Positions 16,654 through 25,687 of a stretch of 64,000 bases of DNA are shown piece after piece. The stretch spans positions 4,716 through 68,715 of the forward strand of contig CAZSIT010000012.1 of assembly GCA_964607165.1 (NCBI GenBank), written 5' to 3'. Every line of letters begins with the position of its first letter. Positions within the stretch are counted from its first letter, which is position 1. The DNA is from DSPP01 sp964607165. Lineage in GTDB: Bacteria > Zixibacteria > MSB-5A5 > DSPP01. The position numbers were made by a program, and so were the translations under genes. The notes under the pieces were generated by a model. It was not told the DNA's origin, did not search any database, and worked only from the letters and a program-made list of their open reading frames with translations.

Positions 16654-17642
16654 TGTTTCAATTTCTCCATCCGGAATATTTTGGGCTGTTTTTGCTTATT
16701 CCTTTGCTCTGGCTGGCGCGCCTATGGTATCGGAAGAGACCGCCAACCATACGTTTTTCGGACGTAAACCGTGCCGCCGGAACCAGGAAAAGCTGGCGGC
16801 AAAGATTTTCCTTCCTGCCCGCTTTTTTGCGCCTGGTCGTTCTTTCCTTTTTGATTTTGGGGATGGCGCGCCCGCAAAAAGGGACGCGCAATACCGAAAG
16901 CTCAACTTTCGGCGTCGATATTATGATTGTTATGGATATTTCGGGCAGTATGAAGGCGGAGGATTTTCATCCCCAGAACCGGCTTTTCGTGGCCAAGGAC
17001 GTAACCAAGCGTTTCATTATGGGCCGCAGCAGCGACCGGATTGGCCTGGTCATTTTTTCCAAGGAAAGTTTTACCCAGTGTCCTTTGACGGTTGATTACG
17101 GGGTATTAATCAACTTAGTAGATGAAGTTCGCTTTGGAATGATTGAAGACGGAACGGCGATTGGGATGGGGCTGATAAACGGCATCAACCGCCTGAAGGA
17201 TTCGCCGGCGAAAAACAAAATTGTCATTTTGCTCACCGACGGAGCCAACAACGCCGGGGCGATTGACCCCTTGACGGCGGCGGGCATTGCGCAGGCTTTG
17301 GGCATTAAAGTTTACACCATCGGCATCGGCCGTTCCGGCCTGGTGCCGATTCCGGTGGATGACCCGGTTTTTGGCCGGCGGTATGCTCAAATCCAGTCCG
17401 ATATTGACGAGCCGACTTTGCAAAAAATGGCGCAACTGACCGGCGGACGGTTTTTCCGAGCCAAAGACCCGCAGGGATTGCAGCAGATTTTCAAGGAGAT
17501 TGACAGTTTGGAAAAAACCAAGATCAAGGTAAAAGAGTTCTGGGAGTTTGACGAAAAATTTCGCCCCTGGGTTATTGGCGCTTTGGCGGTTTTGATTTTT
17601 GAGCTGTTTTTATCCGGCACGCTTTTCCGGAGGCTGCCCTGA
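16653..17642 (+). CDS. batA: BatA-like von Willebrand A membrane protein
   Basis: A 329-residue protein with two N-terminal helices (residues about 8-24 and 55-75), a VWA domain at about 88-290, and a final helix (PWVIGALAVLIFELFLSGTLF). The metal-ion-dependent adhesion site is intact: DISGSMKAEDF, a Thr in the second loop and TDGANNAG for the third. The first residues (FLHPEYFGLFLLIPLLW) match the usual BatA opening. It overlaps neighbours by 1 bp on both sides. In Bacteroides the Bat proteins form a membrane complex linked to oxygen tolerance; the mechanism is unsettled. Confidence 0.9.
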   Translation: MFQFLHPEYFGLFLLIPLLWLARLWYRKRPPTIRFSDVNRAAGTRKSWRQRFSFLPAFLRLVVLSFLILGMARPQKGTRNTESSTFGVDIMIVMDISGSMKAEDFHPQNRLFVAKDVTKRFIMGRSSDRIGLVIFSKESFTQCPLTVDYGVLINLVDEVRFGMIEDGTAIGMGLINGINRLKDSPAKNKIVILLTDGANNAGAIDPLTAAGIAQALGIKVYTIGIGRSGLVPIPVDDPVFGRRYAQIQSDIDEPTLQKMAQLTGGRFFRAKDPQGLQQIFKEIDSLEKTKIKVKEFWEFDEKFRPWVIGALAVLIFELFLSGTLFRRLP

Positions 17643-18694
17643 TGCGCTTTGCCGAGCCGTTTTTCTTCTGGGGCCTTTTGGTTATACCTCTGTTTCTCCT
17701 TTTTGCCCTATGGCGGGAGAGGCGAAGAAGGAAAGCTCTGGGACAACTGGGAGATTTGGGCCTGATTCTGCGGCTGGCGGAAAGTTTTTCGCAAAAGCTG
17801 CGCCGGTGGAAGTATGTGTTTCTATCGTCAGCCGTTCTTTTTATGGTTTTGGCAATGGCCCGTCCCCAATGGGGGAAGAAAATGGAGCTCGTCCGGCGGG
17901 AGGGATTGGATATAATAGTAGCTATGGATGTTTCGGCCTCGATGCTGGCGGCGGATATGCCGCCTTCGCGTCTTTCCAAAGCAAAATCGGAAACGGCGGG
18001 GTTGATTGACTTATTGAAAGGGGACCGCATTGGGCTGGTGGTTTTTTCCGGCGACGCCTACGTGCAGTGCCCTTTAACCCTCGATTATTCGGCGGCAAAG
18101 ATGTTCCTATCGGATATCGATTACGGCTCGGTTTCCAAGCCGGGCTCGGCCGTGGGGGAAGGTATCCGGAAAGCGGTGGTAGCCTTCGTTCAGAAAGAAC
18201 GAAAGTACAAGGTCTTGCTTTTAATTACCGACGGGGAAGATACGGAAGAGTCCGACCTTCTGGCGGCGGCGGAAGAGGCGCATAGCGCCGGAGTTATAAT
18301 CTATACCATCGGCGTCGGCACGCCGGCCGGGGAGCCGATTCCGGTGCGCAACGCCGCCGGCCAGGTGAGCGGGTATAAAAAGGATGACGCCGGGCAGGTG
18401 GTAATGAGCCGGCTGGACGAGGCTACGCTCCAGCAGGTGGCGCTTAGAACCGGCGGGAAATATTACCGGGCCACGGCGGGAGAATTGGAATTGGACAAGA
18501 TTTTTGACGATATATCTAAGATGGAGCGCAAGGAACTGACCGGCAAGTTTATGGCCCGCTGGGAGGAACGTTTTGGTGTATTTTTGGCCATTGCAATAGC
18601 CTTTTTGAGTGTAGAATTTCTTTTGAATGAGCGGAAGAGGACTCCAGTTATGGCTGGTTCGGTGCAGGCTGGGGCTCCGGTGAGAGAAATATGA
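17642..18694 (+). CDS. batB: BatB-like von Willebrand A membrane protein
   Basis: A 350-residue paralogue of the preceding gene with the same plan: N-terminal helices (FFFWGLLVIPLFLLFALW), a VWA domain at about 85-300 with DVSASMLAADMPPSR and TDGEDTEESD, and a C-terminal helix (VFLAIAIAFLSVEFLLN). The first metal motif reads DVSAS, which keeps the DxSxS pattern. It starts 1 bp inside the batA stop and ends by a 4-bp overlap with batC. The tail after the last helix contains AGSVQAGAPVREI, with no known function. Adjacent BatA and BatB paralogues are expected to act as a pair. Confidence 0.9.
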   Translation: MRFAEPFFFWGLLVIPLFLLFALWRERRRRKALGQLGDLGLILRLAESFSQKLRRWKYVFLSSAVLFMVLAMARPQWGKKMELVRREGLDIIVAMDVSASMLAADMPPSRLSKAKSETAGLIDLLKGDRIGLVVFSGDAYVQCPLTLDYSAAKMFLSDIDYGSVSKPGSAVGEGIRKAVVAFVQKERKYKVLLLITDGEDTEESDLLAAAEEAHSAGVIIYTIGVGTPAGEPIPVRNAAGQVSGYKKDDAGQVVMSRLDEATLQQVALRTGGKYYRATAGELELDKIFDDISKMERKELTGKFMARWEERFGVFLAIAIAFLSVEFLLNERKRTPVMAGSVQAGAPVREI

Positions 18695-19533
18695 AAGAAT
18701 ACGAGATTCAGAATATACAGGGTAACCCCGCGGCTTGGGCCGCGGGTGAAATCTCCCCGACATCCCTCGACTCTCTTCGGGATAAAGAAGCCGGGGAGCT
18801 ACACAGATCATTTTTCGGAAAAGTACTAACGAAACTCATTTTGCTCGTGCTCTTTGCTTGCTCCGGGGCTTACGCTGATTCGTTTAGAAAGGAAATTTCC
18901 ACCGGCAACCAGGCCTACAAACAGAAGGATTTTAGCCGGGCTGCGACCCACTACCGCTCGGCGGAAATCGACCAACCCGGCTCGCCTTTGGCGGCGTACA
19001 ACTTGGGGACAGCTCTGGTAGCCGGACAGAGCTATGAAGAGGCTATCCAAAAGTTGAGCGAAGCGGCTTCCAAAGCCAAAGGATTAGATTTGCAAAAAAC
19101 CTACTACAACATCGGCAACGGTTTGTTTGGGGCGCAGAAATATCAGGAAGCGGCCGGGGCTTATAAAAAAGCGCTGGAGCTTTTTCCTTCCGACAAAGAT
19201 GCCAAGTACAACTTCGAGCTGGCGCTTAAGAAGCTGCAACAACAAAAACAGGAGCAAAAGAACCAGAAACAGAACCAAAAGAATCAAAAGCAGAATCAAC
19301 AGCAGGGCTCTTCCGATTCGACCCAGCAAAATCAAGAGCAGCAGCAACAAAATCAGCAAGCGCAATCGCAAAATAAAAAAGGTCAGAAGAAACAACAACC
19401 GGCGCGGCCCAAACAGCAGATGACCAAAGAAGAAGCGGAACGGATTTTGGCGGCGTTAAAAGACGAGCAAGCAAAGGCAAACAAACAGAAAAAGGTGCAA
19501 GGCATTCCGATAGTGGGAGGCAAGGATTGGTAG
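18691..19533 (+). CDS. batC: BatC-like TPR protein with repeat-derived N-terminal extension
   Basis: A 280-residue protein. A hydrophobic segment LTKLILLVLFACSGAYA at about residues 46-62 looks like the original signal peptide. TPR motifs lie at about 68-175 (NQAYKQKDFSRAATHYRSAE; YYNIGNGLFGAQKYQEAAGAY). They are followed by a Gln/Lys/Asn-rich linker (about 178-245) and a conserved BatC-like tail (MTKEEAERILAAL). No ATG or GTG with a ribosome site sits just before the hydrophobic segment. The ATG overlapping the batB stop is the apparent start and adds about 45 residues encoded by palindromic repeat DNA (18726-18799). The extension would bury the signal peptide, so an alternative start such as a TTG nearer it remains possible. 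Confidence 0.8.
   Translation: MKEYEIQNIQGNPAAWAAGEISPTSLDSLRDKEAGELHRSFFGKVLTKLILLVLFACSGAYADSFRKEISTGNQAYKQKDFSRAATHYRSAEIDQPGSPLAAYNLGTALVAGQSYEEAIQKLSEAASKAKGLDLQKTYYNIGNGLFGAQKYQEAAGAYKKALELFPSDKDAKYNFELALKKLQQQKQEQKNQKQNQKNQKQNQQQGSSDSTQQNQEQQQQNQQAQSQNKKGQKKQQPARPKQQMTKEEAERILAALKDEQAKANKQKKVQGIPIVGGKDW
18726..18799 (+). repeat. palindromic repeats captured inside the batC reading frame
   Basis: A CCCGCGGC/GCCGCGGG hairpin (arms 18727-18734 and 18739-18746) is followed by CTCCCCG/CGGGGAG arms (18753-18759 and 18792-18798). The second pair encloses a CCCTCGACTCTCTTCGGGAT module ending AAAG. The whole lies in the N-terminal coding region of batC and keeps it open. Confidence 0.75.
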
Positions 19534-19534
19534 T

Positions 19535-21319
19535 ATGAGAAAAGCGGTTTTTCTTTCACTGCCAGTTCTTCTATCTCTCTTTGCCGCTGCGGCTGCACAG
19601 GACGTAAATTTTACCGCTGCGGTGGACAAGGATAAATTAGAGATGGGGGACCAGCTTACCCTAAGTCTGGTCGTTTCCGGCAACGTGCAGCGGATTGGCG
19701 ATCCCAAGCTTAAAAATATCGGCGATTTTGCGGTCTATGCTTCCGGCCGCTCGCAGAATATCACTTTCTCGAACGGCATGGTTACTTCGACGACCCAGTT
19801 CAACTACGTTTTGGTTCCGAAAAAAGTAGGAACTTTCACCATCGGGCCGGCGGAGCTGCAGATAGGCGGCAAAACCTTGACCACGGCATCCATCATGGTA
19901 ACCGTTCTGCCATCCGGCAGCGTGCCGAAAACCACCGCTCCTCCTCCCACAGAGACGGAAGTGCGGGAAGGTTTAAAGAGTGTATTCGTCTCCGCCTCGG
20001 TGGACCGCTCCAAGGTTTTTGTTTCCGAACAGGTGACTTACACGATGAAATTCTATCAAGCGGTAAATCTATTTGACAATCCGGAATATACCCCGCCTTC
20101 GGTCGTCGGTTTTTGGAAAGAGGATTTGCCCCAGCCGCCTTCCCATTTCGAAATGGTTGGAGGCAGAAGGTATCGTGTCTCGGAGGCTAAAATTGCGCTT
20201 TTTCCAACCGCAGCCGGGAGCCAGACCATCGGAGAGGCGACGGTCAAATGTAAGATTGAAGATTTCGAATCCTTTTTCAACCGGGACCCTTTTTCTTTGG
20301 ATTTGGACCAGTTTTTCAATCGAGGGGCGCGGGAGAGGGTTTTGCGCACCAGCCCCCTCAACCTTGAAGTTTTGCCGCTGCCCGAGAATAACCAACCGGA
20401 TGACTTTACCGGCGCCGTGGGGCAGTATCAGATGCGGGTGGATTGGAGCAAGAAGACAACCGAGGTGAACCAGCAGGTGACGGCCAAAGTGACTATTTGG
20501 GGCACGGGCAACGTCAAATCGCTGGCGGAGCCAAAAATTACCGCTCCGCCCAATTTCCGCACTTTTTTGTCCGCTTCTTCCGAGCGAGTGACCCGCGAGG
20601 GGAACAAAATCGGGGGAGGGAAAATTTTTGAAATCTCTTTTGTTCCGCGCGAGCCGGGGAGCTTCGAGCTGCCGGCGGTGACTTTTTCCTACTTTAACCC
20701 GGCGAATAGAAAGTACGTCAAGCTGAAAGGCGCGCCTTTGAATTTGACCGTCACCGGCACGCGGGAACTGGCGGGGGGGTATTCCGGAGTGACGCAGAAA
20801 GAGCTTTCCGTGCGGCAGTCAGATTTGCGCTATCTGAAAAAAGAACTGGGGGATGAGCACGGAAATTTCGTCGGCTCGCCCGGCTTTTGGCTTTTGCAGG
20901 GGCTGCCTTTGATTTTTTTGGGTGCAACGGTTGTGCTGCGGCGGGTGCGGGATAAGGAAGAATCGGACATCTCCTATTTTCGCTCCAGGCGGGCTTCCAA
21001 AATGGTGAAGAAGGGGTTAAAGGAAATTCAGGCCGCATCCTCGTTACCGGCGGTCGAATATTTTTCCCGGCTGCAGAAGATGCTTCTCGATTATTTGGGA
21101 GACCGCTACAACGTGGCGGCCTGGGGGATGACTAAAAACGAGATTGCGGCTTTGTTGGAATCGAATGCCGTTGGGGAGGAAATCAAATCTTCGCTTTTGG
21201 AGCTTTTGGATTTAACCGACCGGGCCCGTTTTTCCGGCTGGCAGCCGGGCTTAACCGAACGGGAAGAGGTGCTGGCCCGGGCGGAAGGGGTTATCCGTTC
21301 CCTGGAGAAGAGCCGGTGA
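19535..21319 (+). CDS. batD: BatD oxygen-tolerance family protein
   Basis: A 594-residue protein with a signal peptide (AVFLSLPVLLSLFAAAAA), four tandem beta-sandwich modules (about 25-450; each opens like VNFTAAVDKDKLEMGDQLTL), a helix at about 455-470 (GFWLLQGLPLIFLGATVVL) and a cytosolic helical tail of 120 residues. The order of domains and the length match BatD. The start ATG is 2 bp after the batC stop, and the end overlaps batE by 4 bp. BatD is thought to project into the periplasm and connect the VWA proteins to the outer layers. No catalytic residue is evident. Confidence 0.92.
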   Translation: MRKAVFLSLPVLLSLFAAAAAQDVNFTAAVDKDKLEMGDQLTLSLVVSGNVQRIGDPKLKNIGDFAVYASGRSQNITFSNGMVTSTTQFNYVLVPKKVGTFTIGPAELQIGGKTLTTASIMVTVLPSGSVPKTTAPPPTETEVREGLKSVFVSASVDRSKVFVSEQVTYTMKFYQAVNLFDNPEYTPPSVVGFWKEDLPQPPSHFEMVGGRRYRVSEAKIALFPTAAGSQTIGEATVKCKIEDFESFFNRDPFSLDLDQFFNRGARERVLRTSPLNLEVLPLPENNQPDDFTGAVGQYQMRVDWSKKTTEVNQQVTAKVTIWGTGNVKSLAEPKITAPPNFRTFLSASSERVTREGNKIGGGKIFEISFVPREPGSFELPAVTFSYFNPANRKYVKLKGAPLNLTVTGTRELAGGYSGVTQKELSVRQSDLRYLKKELGDEHGNFVGSPGFWLLQGLPLIFLGATVVLRRVRDKEESDISYFRSRRASKMVKKGLKEIQAASSLPAVEYFSRLQKMLLDYLGDRYNVAAWGMTKNEIAALLESNAVGEEIKSSLLELLDLTDRARFSGWQPGLTEREEVLARAEGVIRSLEKSR

Positions 21320-22056
21320 GGAAGTTTTGGGCGCTTGTTTTGTTGCTCCTTTTCGCTTTTACCGCCGGCTGGGGCAAGGAAAGCGAAGCGGTGAAAACTT
21401 TTCGTGAAGCCAATCAGCTTTACGATGGTCAAAACTACAATGGCGCGGCGCAACTCTACGAAAAGCTTATGGAAGAAGGCGTGCGCACGCCGGCTTTGTA
21501 TTACAATTTGGCTTCGGCTTATTTTAAATCCAAAGAGACTGGGAAATCGATTTTGTATCTTTTGCGGGCGCGGAGGCTGTCCCCCGGTGATGAGGACGTG
21601 GAGGGAAATTTACGCTTCGTTTCCCAGTTCACGCTGGACAAGGGGAATCTCTCTTCACCGCCCCTCGCCTTTTATACAGACCGGTTGACCTTGGGCCAAT
21701 GGGCTTTCTGGGGGTCGACTGTTTATTTTCTTCTGGTTGGTTTGATTTGCGGCCGTATATGGTTTAAGAGCCGCGCCCTCTTTATCCGCTCAGGAATCTG
21801 GCTTTGCGGCATTCTTTTTTTCTTTTTCGCTTGCGGATTTTATTTGCGCTGGAATTGGGAGAAAGTGCCGCAGGGGGTGATTTTGGCCCGGGAAGCGGCG
21901 GTCAAATCCGGCCCGGGGGAGGATTTCGTCACCCAGTTGCTTGGCCACGAGGGGCTGACTTTCCAGATTTTGGAAGAGCGTCAAGATTACTACGAAGTGC
22001 TTTTGCCCAACGGTGTCAAAGGCTGGGTGAAAAAGGAGGAAGCGGCGAAGGTTTGA
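21316..22056 (+). CDS. batE: BatE-like TPR and SH3 membrane protein
   Basis: A 246-residue protein with a signal peptide (FWALVLLLLFAFTAGWG), TPR motifs at about 25-100 (QLYDGQNYNGAAQLYEKLM; ALYYNLASAYFKSKETGKS), two helices (about 128-180), and a C-terminal bacterial SH3 domain (AAVKSGPGEDFVTQLLGHEG to VKGWVKKEE). This is the BatE arrangement and closes the operon that began with moxR. GTG 21316 overlaps the batD stop by 4 bp. The SH3 domain may touch cell-wall or complex partners. The next gene is convergent, 23 bp away, with no obvious terminator hairpin between. Confidence 0.87.
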   Translation: MRKFWALVLLLLFAFTAGWGKESEAVKTFREANQLYDGQNYNGAAQLYEKLMEEGVRTPALYYNLASAYFKSKETGKSILYLLRARRLSPGDEDVEGNLRFVSQFTLDKGNLSSPPLAFYTDRLTLGQWAFWGSTVYFLLVGLICGRIWFKSRALFIRSGIWLCGILFFFFACGFYLRWNWEKVPQGVILAREAAVKSGPGEDFVTQLLGHEGLTFQILEERQDYYEVLLPNGVKGWVKKEEAAKV

Positions 22057-22079
22057 GATTTTGGATAATTAGTTTTTTA

Positions 22080-22430
22080 CTAATCCATTCCTGAAGCTTC
22101 GAATATCCAATAAGTAATACTTAGAAAAGTAAAAAATAATCCAGATGCAATTGTCATCCCATCCAAAATGGCAGTTTTTATATTTTCTTCGTTCCGTAAT
22201 CGCCAGGAAGAGAGGAAGCCAAATATTGTGCCAAGGATAGGAAACCACGTAGTCACCAAGTTTCTTATTATGGCGGGAAGCATAAAGAATTCGTCATAAT
22301 ACCCTAATTCAAATAGGATCTGTAATACAAGGGAGAGGCAGAGTAGCCCTGAGGGGAGCATCAAGATAAGACCCAGTATGCACCATATATCAGGCCCTTT
22401 TCTTATAGATTGATATTGCTCAACTATCAT
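22080..22430 (-). CDS. small integral membrane protein
   Basis: A 116-residue protein with three predicted helices (IWCILGLILMLPSGLLCLSLVL; MLPAIIRNLVTTWFPILGTIF; IASGLFFTFLSITYWIF). I do not recognise a family. It lies 22 bp downstream of the DUF4173 gene on the same strand and may be co-transcribed with it. The ribosome site is weak. Codon use is more AT-rich than its neighbours, which suggests a less constrained or recently acquired gene. It is convergent with batE. Confidence 0.6.
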   Translation of the reverse strand: MIVEQYQSIRKGPDIWCILGLILMLPSGLLCLSLVLQILFELGYYDEFFMLPAIIRNLVTTWFPILGTIFGFLSSWRLRNEENIKTAILDGMTIASGLFFTFLSITYWIFEASGMD

Positions 22431-22452
22431 GGTCTTGGTTTTTTCATTCCTT

Positions 22453-23979
22453 TCAGAATGAAACTAATTGGCTCAAGATAGGAAAATTTTCGTAATACCA
22501 GAAGTTCAGCGTGCTTTGCAGAGACTCGCGATTTTTATACAAGGTCTTGTGGGCTTGAAAGCGGCCCCAGCTCCAAGTGCGCCAGTCAGTTTTTGGGGAG
22601 GCCAACTTGGGCATAAGGATTTCGATTACAACTTTTTTTCGGTCTTGGTCGCTCAAAGAGGGGAGCGCATCAACCAAAGCTGGAATAGCGTCGGCGCTTA
22701 AGACAGCGGCGTAATTGACATCAAAAGGGCGGCCGGATTTGGTCAGTTGAGCGTTGGTACGGACGATTAAGGCATCCGGATTTATGATTTGAAGGGCGAA
22801 AATTGTTACCAGCCCGGTAGCCACGGCGCCAAAGACGAAACGCTGACGCTGGCTGCGCAGGACTGTTAAAGTAAACCAAACGAAAACGGCTGCCAGCCAG
22901 GCCATAAAAACAGTGGTGTAAAGCCGCAGTTCGGTCAGCCCGTACTCGCTTTGATAGAGCCGCATACGCTGGAAAGCGGATGCCATAATGACAAAGAGTA
23001 ATAGAATCAAAATTGCCGCCAACAGTTGAAAAATTCGCTCGTGGGACGAATTTTCCTTGCGCAACAGCCAGTGCCCAGCGAGCAGAAGAGGAAGCGTCAG
23101 AGCGGCTACCGTAACCAGTTCGAAGAAGCCGCGCCGCGCATATTCCGAATAAGTCAATCCCTCGGTGACTTGCACCAGAGCGGCCCCACCGAAAAAGTAG
23201 CGGAACTGCACGATAACGAAGCTGAGAAAAAGAAGATTCAAAAGGCCGAGCGCGACGCCCGTTTCCACAATGCCCAGCGCAAGGGATTTCGGGCGCTCGA
23301 GGCCTTCAATCGCCGCCCGCTGACCCAAAAATATTCCCCGCCAGAACCCGGCCACCAACCAGGCGCCAAAAGCAGTGAAGAAAGTATGTTGGAATATTTT
23401 GACGAGGTTTATGTGAAGAACGTTTTTTATAATCCCTTCAAATACGGCATCGGCCGCCATTAAAAGAGCGCCGAAGACCAAAAGCAAGGGGAGCGCTATT
23501 ATTATCCCGCGCCCTATCGCCATCGCCCGGTGGGCTTGCCCGTTTTCTGAAATCTCTTTCCACTTAATATCGAGAAATAGTAAAGGGAAAATCCCACAGA
23601 CGATGTTTAGTCCAGTGAGGGTAATCTCCCATAGGTATCTCATAAGGCCGGCCAGGCGGATTTGAATCGCTTTGGCATGCATTGCCATCAACGAAAGTCC
23701 GGCGAAGATTGCCAGAACATTCAAGAATTTCAAAGTCGTTGAGTCGCGCCAGGCAAAAGCGGCGGCGAATGGAAGAACAGTGAGGATTAACCAATGGGCA
23801 TCTTTGCTCCAATTAGTGTTGAAGTGGCGGGTTAGTAAAAAAAGGGCAGAAAGAAAGATGATTGTCCAAATGCAGAAGTTGAGCCCCCAAGGCGTTTCCC
23901 TAAGGAGAAGATCAGCAAGGAGTCCTACGATGGAGGCCGCTAAAAGAATATATAGTCCAAGCTTGGTTTTTTCGTTCAT
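22453..23979 (-). CDS. DUF4173-like polytopic membrane protein
   Basis: A 508-residue protein with about ten helices in the first 430 residues and a soluble C-terminal stretch (SADAIPALVDALPSLSDQDR onward). The central SEYARRGFFELVTVAALTLPLL segment is characteristic of the DUF4153/DUF4173 group, where the motif YSEYARRGFWEL recurs. The function of the family is unknown; members are often near two-component or anti-sigma genes. An AAAGG with 8 nt spacing precedes the ATG. The C-terminal tail with alternating hydrophobic and charged residues suggests HEAT-like helices. Confidence 0.8.
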   Translation of the reverse strand: MNEKTKLGLYILLAASIVGLLADLLLRETPWGLNFCIWTIIFLSALFLLTRHFNTNWSKDAHWLILTVLPFAAAFAWRDSTTLKFLNVLAIFAGLSLMAMHAKAIQIRLAGLMRYLWEITLTGLNIVCGIFPLLFLDIKWKEISENGQAHRAMAIGRGIIIALPLLLVFGALLMAADAVFEGIIKNVLHINLVKIFQHTFFTAFGAWLVAGFWRGIFLGQRAAIEGLERPKSLALGIVETGVALGLLNLLFLSFVIVQFRYFFGGAALVQVTEGLTYSEYARRGFFELVTVAALTLPLLLAGHWLLRKENSSHERIFQLLAAILILLLFVIMASAFQRMRLYQSEYGLTELRLYTTVFMAWLAAVFVWFTLTVLRSQRQRFVFGAVATGLVTIFALQIINPDALIVRTNAQLTKSGRPFDVNYAAVLSADAIPALVDALPSLSDQDRKKVVIEILMPKLASPKTDWRTWSWGRFQAHKTLYKNRESLQSTLNFWYYENFPILSQLVSF

Positions 23980-24116
23980 TTTACAACCTTTTTCGACTGT
24001 TTAATCAAAGCTTTCCGCCCGATTTAGTTTATCGGCAGAGTGTCTCTGTCTTTTGACTCATATCTACAGTTTCACCTTCACCTTTCGATAGGCGACCCCA
24101 TCAAAGACATCACCCA

Positions 24117-24590
24117 TCAATATATCCTTATATCCTTCCAGATTTTTAGGCAAGGGTTTTTGGTGTCGGCGGGCAGGTCGAAGACGATGTCAGCCGCTTC
24201 GGAAGCGCCGGGAGGGGTGGTGTGCAAAGCGGCGTTTGAGATGCCTTGCGCTTTATCCCAGGCCTCTTGGCCTTCGAGCGAGCGGTGATACTTGCGGCCC
24301 GATTCGTCCTCGATATAAGCCATTGAAATGTCCCATTCGTGGTTCACGCGGATGGTGCGGTTTTCGACCTTTAACGTGACGATGTAAAAGGTCCCTTTGG
24401 CGGCCACCAGATTTTCGCCTTCTCCAATGCTTTTTTGCTTTTTGACATCCACCACCGAGTATTCGAAATCATCGTGATGTATTCTTTCACCTAATCCGAT
24501 GACTTTTTCCGGGCGGCTTAGAACGTAAGAGGCGTACAAAACGGCCAAGAGCGCCCAGATTAAAAAAACGGCGAAAATCAGTTTTTTCAT
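24117..24590 (-). CDS. membrane-anchored DUF4352-like protein
   Basis: A 157-residue protein with an N-terminal helix (LIFAVFLIWALLAVLYASYVL) and an immunoglobulin-like extracellular domain. The features GERIHHDDFEYSVVDVKK, GTFYIVTLKVENRTIR and PPGASEAADIVFDLP match the DUF4352 fold (telokin-like). Such domains are found in lipoproteins and membrane proteins of unknown ligand. GGAGGAG with 3 nt spacing supports the ATG at 24590. It is 22 bp downstream of another small membrane protein and probably part of the same transcript as uppS. Confidence 0.75.
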   Translation of the reverse strand: MKKLIFAVFLIWALLAVLYASYVLSRPEKVIGLGERIHHDDFEYSVVDVKKQKSIGEGENLVAAKGTFYIVTLKVENRTIRVNHEWDISMAYIEDESGRKYHRSLEGQEAWDKAQGISNAALHTTPPGASEAADIVFDLPADTKNPCLKIWKDIRIY

Positions 24591-24612
24591 TTCTCCTCCT
24601 TATACTTTACCA

Positions 24613-24945
24613 TTAAGAATTCCGCAGCGATGCCAGAAAGGCGGCCAGAATGAAAAAAAGTCCGGCACCGATTGCAATAATGGCCAAGTTGGCCGCTTTT
24701 TCGTTTACGGTTTTCATTTTTTGGTACGTGACGAACCCCAAAATTGATGTCGCCAGAGGGCCGGCGACCAAAATCGTTACTTCGCCGATTTTGGGAATGT
24801 TTTCTAACAGAGGACGGGCCAGTTCTTCCAGAAACGGTATTTTGAGCGCGGCCGAAAAGACGGCGGCCCACAGGGCTAAGGCTGGGAGGAGAAGCCCGGC
24901 TCCGATTAAAAGCCGGGGATTTAAGGTGTTGGATTGTTTGAGCAT
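24613..24945 (-). CDS. small membrane protein, three helices
   Basis: A 110-residue protein with predicted helices LLIGAGLLLPALALWAAVF, VTILVAGPLATSILGFVTY and NLAIIAIGAGLFFILAAFLA. There is no recognised family. AGGAGG with 4 nt spacing directly precedes ATG 24945, so it is very likely translated. It lies 10 bp after the uppS stop on the same strand. Such small proteins often accompany membrane enzymes, but nothing specific ties it to undecaprenyl metabolism. Confidence 0.7.
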   Translation of the reverse strand: MLKQSNTLNPRLLIGAGLLLPALALWAAVFSAALKIPFLEELARPLLENIPKIGEVTILVAGPLATSILGFVTYQKMKTVNEKAANLAIIAIGAGLFFILAAFLASLRNS

Positions 24946-24955
24946 AAAACCTCCT

Positions 24956-25666
24956 TTAGGTTTTTGTTAAAGTTGTTTTTGGCAGGCGGCCAAAACGGCG
25001 CTGGCGGGTTTTGAATTCGGCTATCGCTTCTTGCAAATCTTTTTCGGTGAAATCGGGCCACTTTTTGGGGGTGAAATAAAGTTCCGCATAGGCGCATTCC
25101 CAGAGCAGAAAATCGCTCAAACGCTGTTCGCCGCCGGTGCGGATGAGCAAATCTACTGCGGGGCCGAGTTGGGACGATATTGCAAGTGGTGAGGCCGCTT
25201 TGCCGTTCAAGCCTTGAACGATTTGAAGAATTGACTCCCGGGCGGAGTAGTCAACGGCGATGCGGAGATGCAGGCGGCGGCCTTCTTTCGTTGCTGCCTC
25301 GACTGTTTCGACAGCTTTGCGCACGGCGGGGGAGAGGCGGTCGCGGCGGCCGAAGAAACTGATTTTTACGCTGTTTTTAAGGCAGTTTTCTTTTTCGGCC
25401 AGAAGCTGTGAGCGGAGCAGCGCCATCAGGGTGCTGCATTCGTTTTTCGGTCTTTGCCAGTTGTCGCTGGAGAAAGCGTAGAGGGACAGCGTTCCGATTC
25501 CAAGCGCGGGAGCCGCTTTCACTACCCGGCGCACGGATTCAGCACCAGCGCGGTGGCCGTCGGTTCGCGGCAGGTTGCGGCAGGCGGCCCAGCGGCCGTT
25601 GCCGTCCATAATAACGGCAACGTGCAGGCCATTCGGATTTAGATTATGAAAAGTACTTTGCATCAT
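24956..25666 (-). CDS. uppS: isoprenyl (undecaprenyl) diphosphate synthase
   Basis: A cis-prenyltransferase of about 236 residues that extends farnesyl diphosphate to the C55 carrier used for peptidoglycan and O-antigen. Conserved regions are HVAVIMDGNGRWA (catalytic Asp), GHRAGAESVRRVV, LYAFSSDNWQRP, LLIRTGGEQRLSDFLLWE, and YAELYFTPKKWPDF. The start is taken at ATG 25666, the first of two adjacent ATGs (25666, 25663). TTG at 25681 is possible and neither has a clear ribosome site. The stop of the winged-helix regulator lies just upstream. Trans-acting partners of lipid II synthesis are not in the window. Confidence 0.93.
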   Translation of the reverse strand: MMQSTFHNLNPNGLHVAVIMDGNGRWAACRNLPRTDGHRAGAESVRRVVKAAPALGIGTLSLYAFSSDNWQRPKNECSTLMALLRSQLLAEKENCLKNSVKISFFGRRDRLSPAVRKAVETVEAATKEGRRLHLRIAVDYSARESILQIVQGLNGKAASPLAISSQLGPAVDLLIRTGGEQRLSDFLLWECAYAELYFTPKKWPDFTEKDLQEAIAEFKTRQRRFGRLPKTTLTKT

Positions 25667-25687
25667 AAAGTGTACAGTCAAAAAAAA

